A stretch of DNA of 9,936 bases from UBA6544 sp049601975. GTDB lineage: Bacteria; Pseudomonadota; Alphaproteobacteria; UBA8366. Position 1 is the stretch's first letter, and the number at the start of each line of letters is the position of its first letter. The notes beneath the pieces were generated by a model, which saw only the letters and a list, made by a program, of their open reading frames with translations, was not told the origin of the DNA and searched no databases. Positions 6,414 through 9,936 of the stretch are shown here, piece by piece. Where the stretch lies: the NCBI GenBank assembly GCA_049601975.1, contig JBMYRC010000147.1:1-9936 (forward strand), in the 5' to 3' direction. The translations under genes and the position numbers were made by a program.

Positions 6414-7286
6414 ATGAAATTCGGACTGCGCTACTGTAACACCAATCAATATGTTGACCCGGCGAATGCCGTGGAATTGGCACAGGCGGCGGAGGAGGCT
6501 GGGTTCGAATCGGTCTGGACCATCGATCATGTCGTGGTGCCTGACGAATACGCGCCGAACTATCCGTATTCGGCCGATGGGCGCATGAGCTCCGGTGTCC
6601 CTAGCAATCCGCGCCCGGACGCCATCGTCTGGATGACCTATGTGGCGGCGGCGACGAAGACGTTGAAACTCGGCACCGGGGTTTTGGTGCTACCGCAACG
6701 AAGTGTTGTTGTGACCGCGAAGCAAGTGGCGACCCTTGATTATATGTCCGGTGGGCGGGTGCTGCTGGGCGTCGGTGTCGGTTGGATGGCGGAGGAGTTC
6801 GCCGCCCTCGGCGTGCCGTTCGAGCGGCGCGGCAAGCGGACAGATGAGTATATCGAAGCGATGCGAGAGCTTTGGACCTCCGACCTGCCCACATACAACG
6901 GCGAGTTCGTGAATTTCGAGGGCGTGCATTGCCAGCCGCGTCCAGCGAACGGGACTGTGCCGATCATTATCGGTGGCCACTCCAAGGCAGCAGCCCGGCG
7001 TGCGGGGAGGCTCGGCGACGGCTTTTTCCCGGCGCGTGAATACGTGGTGGAACTGGTCGACTTGGTCCGCCGCACGGCGGAAGAGGCCGGTCGTGACCCG
7101 GACGCAGTCGAGATCGTCACCAATATGCCGGAGGACGAGGGCGAGATGGCGATTCTGGCGAAAAGCGGCGTTACACGCATGATGGTGCCGGTTGTCGGGC
7201 TCGCCGGTGTGAAGGATCGTGGGATCGATGGGCCGGAAGATGTGCTAAAGTGGCGTGAGACTATCGAGCGCTACGCGGATCTATAA
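6414..7286 (+). CDS. LLM-class F420-type oxidoreductase (tandem paralogue B)
   Basis: This 290-aa protein has the same length and domain order as the gene before it: FESVWTIDHVVVPDEY (31-46), LKLGTGVLVLPQRSVVVTAK (84-103), ATLDYMSGGRVLLGVGVGW (106-124), RELWTSDLPTYNGEF (151-165) and the fully conserved KAAARRAGRLGDGFFPAR (191-208). Identity to paralogue A is highest in these core segments and lowest at residues 51-70 and 241-280. If those map to substrate-facing loops, as is common in LLM enzymes, substrate ranges may differ (inference). GGGAG lies about 7 nt before the ATG in the 17-nt intergenic gap, and 15 nt follow before the TauD-type gene, so all four genes are probably on one mRNA. Cofactor F420 or FMN; not decidable here. 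Confidence 0.93.
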   Translation: MKFGLRYCNTNQYVDPANAVELAQAAEEAGFESVWTIDHVVVPDEYAPNYPYSADGRMSSGVPSNPRPDAIVWMTYVAAATKTLKLGTGVLVLPQRSVVVTAKQVATLDYMSGGRVLLGVGVGWMAEEFAALGVPFERRGKRTDEYIEAMRELWTSDLPTYNGEFVNFEGVHCQPRPANGTVPIIIGGHSKAAARRAGRLGDGFFPAREYVVELVDLVRRTAEEAGRDPDAVEIVTNMPEDEGEMAILAKSGVTRMMVPVVGLAGVKDRGIDGPEDVLKWRETIERYADL

Positions 7287-7301
7287 AGGAGCGAGACAGT
7301 C

Positions 7302-8171
7302 ATGTCGGCGGAAATACAAACGGTGCAAGATTACACTCGAATCACGGTAGCCCCGTTGGCGGGTGCGCTCGGGGCGGAGATATTTGGCGTCGACATTACC
7401 GATGTCGATCAAGAGACATATGCGGAAATCCATCAGGCTTTCCTGGATCACAGCGTTATCTTTTTTCGCGATCAGGATCTGACTCCCGAGACGCAGATGG
7501 CGTTTGGCCGACTCTTCGGCCCCCTCAACCGGCACAGCTATGTGAAGGGGATGGATGACTATCCCGATGTTTTCCGCATCGTGAAGGAGCCGACCGACGT
7601 CCACCATTTCGGCAACGCCTGGCATTCCGACCTGGCCTATGAGGAAGAACCCGCACTTGGCACCATTCTCTATGGCATGGACGTCCCGGATGCGGGCGGC
7701 GATACCATGTTCACCAGCCTCTATGCCGCCTATGACGCGCTTTCCGATGGCATGAAGCGGATGCTGGCCGATCTGCGCATCGTCTTCACCAACGCCAATA
7801 CCTATGGCAAGGATGCGACGCGGTTTAAGACTGGCGTCGCGAAAGACATGACGGTGGCGCAAGCGCCGGAAGAAAAAGAAGTGCTGCATCCGATCGTTCG
7901 CACTCATCCGGAGACGGGCCGCAAGGCACTCTATCTCAGCACCACTCATTTCAGCCACATCGAAGGTATGACCAGGGCGGAATCTCAACCGCTGCTCGAT
8001 CAATTGTCGAAACATGCGGTGCGTCCGGACTTCACCTGCCGCTTCAAATGGCGAACGGGCTCGGTCGCGATGTGGGACAATCGTTGTACCATGCATTACG
8101 CGGTCAACGATTTCCCCGAAGCGCGCCGCATTATGCAACGGGTGACTTTGCAGGGGGATCGGCCATTTTAG
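7302..8171 (+). CDS. TauD/TfdA family Fe(II)/2-oxoglutarate-dependent dioxygenase
   Basis: This 289-aa enzyme of standard family length would hydroxylate its substrate using Fe(II), O2 and 2-oxoglutarate, releasing succinate and CO2. The iron triad is visible: His108 and Asp110 in NAWHSDLAY and distal His265 in MWDNRCTMHYAVND. Arg276 in EARRIMQR, 11 residues after the distal His, is the expected 2-oxoglutarate carboxylate anchor. Thr135 in GGDT sits at the TauD Thr126 position relative to the first His. AAAGGAG lies 10 nt upstream of the ATG. It is the last gene of the LLM operon and converges on the ring-hydroxylating dioxygenase genes. Family members attack taurine, 2,4-D, alkylsulfates and other acids. 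No sulfonate-uptake genes are present, so taurine use is not supported and the substrate is open. Confidence 0.94.
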   Translation: MSAEIQTVQDYTRITVAPLAGALGAEIFGVDITDVDQETYAEIHQAFLDHSVIFFRDQDLTPETQMAFGRLFGPLNRHSYVKGMDDYPDVFRIVKEPTDVHHFGNAWHSDLAYEEEPALGTILYGMDVPDAGGDTMFTSLYAAYDALSDGMKRMLADLRIVFTNANTYGKDATRFKTGVAKDMTVAQAPEEKEVLHPIVRTHPETGRKALYLSTTHFSHIEGMTRAESQPLLDQLSKHAVRPDFTCRFKWRTGSVAMWDNRCTMHYAVNDFPEARRIMQRVTLQGDRPF

Positions 8172-8206
8172 GCGAAACCGCGTGATCGCCGCTTCTCAAT
8201 AGAGAA
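8171..8206. terminator. Possible weak hairpins between convergent genes
   Basis: The 40-nt gap between the TauD-type stop and the beta-subunit stop holds two small stems: GGCGA/TCGCC (8171-8175 with 8186-8190) and TTCTC/GAGAA (8193-8197 with 8202-8206, 4-nt loop). Their position between convergent genes suggests bidirectional termination, but both are only 5 bp and no strong T-run follows. Confidence 0.25.
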
Positions 8207-8211
8207 TGTTG

Positions 8212-8715
8212 TTACACGCAGAAAACGTCAATTACGGACGGAATGTAGTCATTCATCAGGATTACCTTTTTGCGGGTGATCTTCCATTTGCCGTCGAATT
8301 TTTTCAGATCGTGCTCGTAGCGCCCGAAGAACGCATGCTGCGAGCGATCGCGTAATGAATATGTGTGACAGGTCCACGCCGAATGCAGTGTCATTTCCGT
8401 ATCGCTCGGCGGAGTTTCAAAGACTGAGTTGGCAATCACGTGGGTCGTGCGCGCCAGCGGGAACAGGGCTGGAGCTTGTTTGGTATTGATGCGCCAGACG
8501 CGATCCTCGATCCCGGCGCGGGTCTCGAAATAGAACAGCGAAATCTCGCGTTTGACGTTGTCCGTCAATTCTTCGTCGTTGCGCCAAGCGGGAGCCCAGA
8601 AGACGGCGTCCTCGTGATAGAGGTCGATCCATTCTTCCCAGCGCCGCATATCGATATACAAGGCTTCACGCGACAGGACGTCCGTGCCCTCTGCGAGCAA
8701 ATCTCTCTCAGACAT
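8212..8715 (-). CDS. Aromatic-ring-hydroxylating dioxygenase, beta (small) subunit, BenB-like
   Basis: This 167-aa NTF2/SnoaL-fold protein is a structural subunit of a Rieske oxygenase alpha-beta complex. Diagnostic stretches are EALYIDMRRWEEWIDLYHED (17-36), AVFWAPAW (37-44), LTDNVKREISLFYFETRAG (50-68) and EDRVWRINT (70-78), with a C-terminus IPSVIDVFCV. By recall these line up closely with the small subunits of benzoate, toluate and anthranilate 1,2-dioxygenases, including the L-x-x-x-x-x-REISL-x-Y pattern and the NDYI-x-x-VIDV ending. The start ATG has GGGGA 6 nt upstream, inside the 9-nt gap after the alpha gene, so the two are co-transcribed and probably coupled. No gene follows on this strand before the convergent TauD-type gene. 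The exact aromatic substrate cannot be read from the beta subunit. Confidence 0.93.
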   Translation of the reverse strand: MSERDLLAEGTDVLSREALYIDMRRWEEWIDLYHEDAVFWAPAWRNDEELTDNVKREISLFYFETRAGIEDRVWRINTKQAPALFPLARTTHVIANSVFETPPSDTEMTLHSAWTCHTYSLRDRSQHAFFGRYEHDLKKFDGKWKITRKKVILMNDYIPSVIDVFCV

Positions 8716-8724
8716 GGGTATCCC

Positions 8725-9936
8725 CTATTCGGCGGCGGCGAGTGTTTGGTCGCGGTTGTGTCCGGCGCGCATCAGGCGCGACCATTCCCGGTAGGGGCCA
8801 TGATAGGAGGTCTCTCCTTGATCCATAAAATTTCCATAAAGGCTAGTCTCCGGCACCATGCCCAACTCTTTTGCCTCTTCGTCCGGGCCGTGGATCATGG
8901 TCGCCATACCGCGCTCGAAGCTTTGCAGGTATTCGCCCGGGAAGGAGAGATACCCTTCATGGCAATCCGCATAACAAATCGTGTCATCCGGCGTCGCCAT
9001 GCCGCTGGAATTAAAGAAATCCTCGTGCTGGCGCACACGTTTCGCCCGCAGATCGTCCGGCTCGTTGATTGGTGCAAAACTGTAGACTTTCATCTCCGTC
9101 AGTTTCGGCCCATGCGGGATGTAGGTGCGCATGACCAACGATGTCGAATCGTTGAATTGAAGGTTAGGGAAAATCGTAATGTTGCGCGAACGCGTCATCC
9201 ATTTCGCCCGAATGTCGCCGACCTTCTCGCGCACCGCCTCGATCATGCCCCAGAACGGCATGCTCTCCGGCTTCGGATGTTCGTTCCAGATCATGCTGTG
9301 ACCGTTCTTGAAGGTGTACATGCCGGCGGCCATGGCGAAGCGATCGCGGAAGTCGGGGGATTCGACTTGATCGTTATCGCTCTCGCCCTCTTGGCGGCGC
9401 TGTACGACCTTCATGAAGGTCGTGTGGGTCGATGTCAGATGATACGGATCCATGCCGTTATCCATCTGCATCTTCCAATTGGCGTTATAGGTATAGTCGG
9501 ACCGACCGGGCACCACTTCCATGCCTTCGGGGCTTTGGTCGGCAACCAAATCGATCAGAATTTTCGCTTCGCCCAGATGCTCGTCGAGCGACGGAACGTC
9601 TGGGTTGATGCTGGCGAAGATCATGCCGCGGTAGCTGTCGAAGCGGGGCAGCGGGATTAAATCGTGGTTCTGTTCGTCGAAGGCTTCGGTATAGCAACCT
9701 TCGGCCTTATCCTTGATGTCGATGTTCTTACCCGACGCATCATAGGCCCAGCCGTGATAATTGCAGACGTGGTACTTTGCGTTGCCCGTTTCTGTCTGGC
9801 AGAGCGTTGAGCCCCGGTGGCGGCAAGTATTAAAAAAACCGTGCAGTTTGCCGTCTTCATCGCGGGAGACAATGACCGAACGGCGACCGATCTTGGTGCA
9901 ATAAAAGTCGAACGGCTGCTTCACTTGCGAATCATG
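8725..9936 (-). CDS. Rieske aromatic-ring-hydroxylating dioxygenase, alpha (large) subunit, BenA-like, 5' end off window
   Basis: This is the catalytic subunit of a ring-hydroxylating oxygenase; 404 residues are visible. Counting from the GTG at 9924, the Rieske [2Fe-2S] ligands are Cys34/His36 (NTCRHRG) and Cys54/His57 (VCNYHGWAYD). The mononuclear iron site is His162/His167 in DPYHLTSTH, with Asp159 as probable electron bridge and a carboxylate from TPDD (311-314). The C-terminal SGMATPDD and HGPDEEAKELGM stretches resemble benzoate/anthranilate 1,2-dioxygenase large subunits. The GTG is unlikely to be the true start: the frame stays open to the edge, adding HDSQ, and BenA-type proteins have about 40 further residues before this point. 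The beta gene follows after 9 nt. No ferredoxin or reductase is visible. The enzyme would cis-dihydroxylate an aromatic acid; which one is unknown. Confidence 0.94.
   Translation of the reverse strand, partial: HDSQVKQPFDFYCTKIGRRSVIVSRDEDGKLHGFFNTCRHRGSTLCQTETGNAKYHVCNYHGWAYDASGKNIDIKDKAEGCYTEAFDEQNHDLIPLPRFDSYRGMIFASINPDVPSLDEHLGEAKILIDLVADQSPEGMEVVPGRSDYTYNANWKMQMDNGMDPYHLTSTHTTFMKVVQRRQEGESDNDQVESPDFRDRFAMAAGMYTFKNGHSMIWNEHPKPESMPFWGMIEAVREKVGDIRAKWMTRSRNITIFPNLQFNDSTSLVMRTYIPHGPKLTEMKVYSFAPINEPDDLRAKRVRQHEDFFNSSGMATPDDTICYADCHEGYLSFPGEYLQSFERGMATMIHGPDEEAKELGMVPETSLYGNFMDQGETSYHGPYREWSRLMRAGHNRDQTLAAAE

Noticed and set aside
7281..8138. 285-codon minus-strand open frame opposite the TauD-type gene
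   Set aside because: The sense strand encodes all iron and 2-oxoglutarate ligands. The antisense product has no recognisable motif and reflects codon bias.
8440..9660. 406-codon plus-strand open frame spanning both Rieske dioxygenase genes
   Set aside because: It is fully antisense to two well-supported genes with intact catalytic motifs, its translation is rich in His, Arg and Val with no recognisable domain, and long stop-free antisense frames are usual in GC-rich DNA.

Overview
The window looks like chromosomal DNA from a proteobacterium, most likely an alphaproteobacterium. The grounds are GC-rich genes with G/C-biased third codon positions, clear Shine-Dalgarno sequences, two short palindromic intergenic elements of kinds scattered through proteobacterial genomes, and the protein families present. 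No rRNA, tRNA, CRISPR array, transposase or phage gene was seen. The content is an accessory catabolic island: eleven genes, all for oxygenation or CoA-thioester chemistry, with little space between them.

Layout. (1) Positions 1-2966, minus strand: CaiB/BaiF CoA-transferase, FAS1-like (MaoC N-type) dehydratase subunit, MaoC dehydratase subunit, and a luciferase-like monooxygenase (LLM) cut by the left edge. A palindromic element lies between the MaoC gene and the LLM gene. (2) 3079-3573, plus: a hot-dog thioesterase, divergent from the CoA-transferase. (3) 3584-4432, minus: a second LLM oxidoreductase, convergent with the thioesterase. (4) 4433-4606: a divergent intergenic region holding a perfect 26-nt inverted repeat. 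(5) 4607-8171, plus: a tight four-gene operon of three LLM oxidoreductases followed by a TauD/TfdA-type Fe(II)/2-oxoglutarate dioxygenase. The second and third LLMs are tandem paralogues. (6) 8212-9936, minus: the beta and alpha subunits of a Rieske ring-hydroxylating dioxygenase of the benzoate/toluate/anthranilate (BenAB) type. The alpha gene runs off the right edge.

How the genes may work together (inference): the Rieske dioxygenase, the TauD-type dioxygenase and five LLM flavin enzymes could carry out oxidative attack on an aromatic or otherwise recalcitrant carboxylate. The CoA-transferase, the dehydratase pair and the thioesterase could activate, hydrate or dehydrate, and release acyl-CoA intermediates. 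The substrate cannot be read from the sequence. The LLM families are often labelled F420-dependent, but F420 use is not shown here and FMN is equally possible. No regulator, transporter or electron-transfer partner for the Rieske oxygenase lies in the window.
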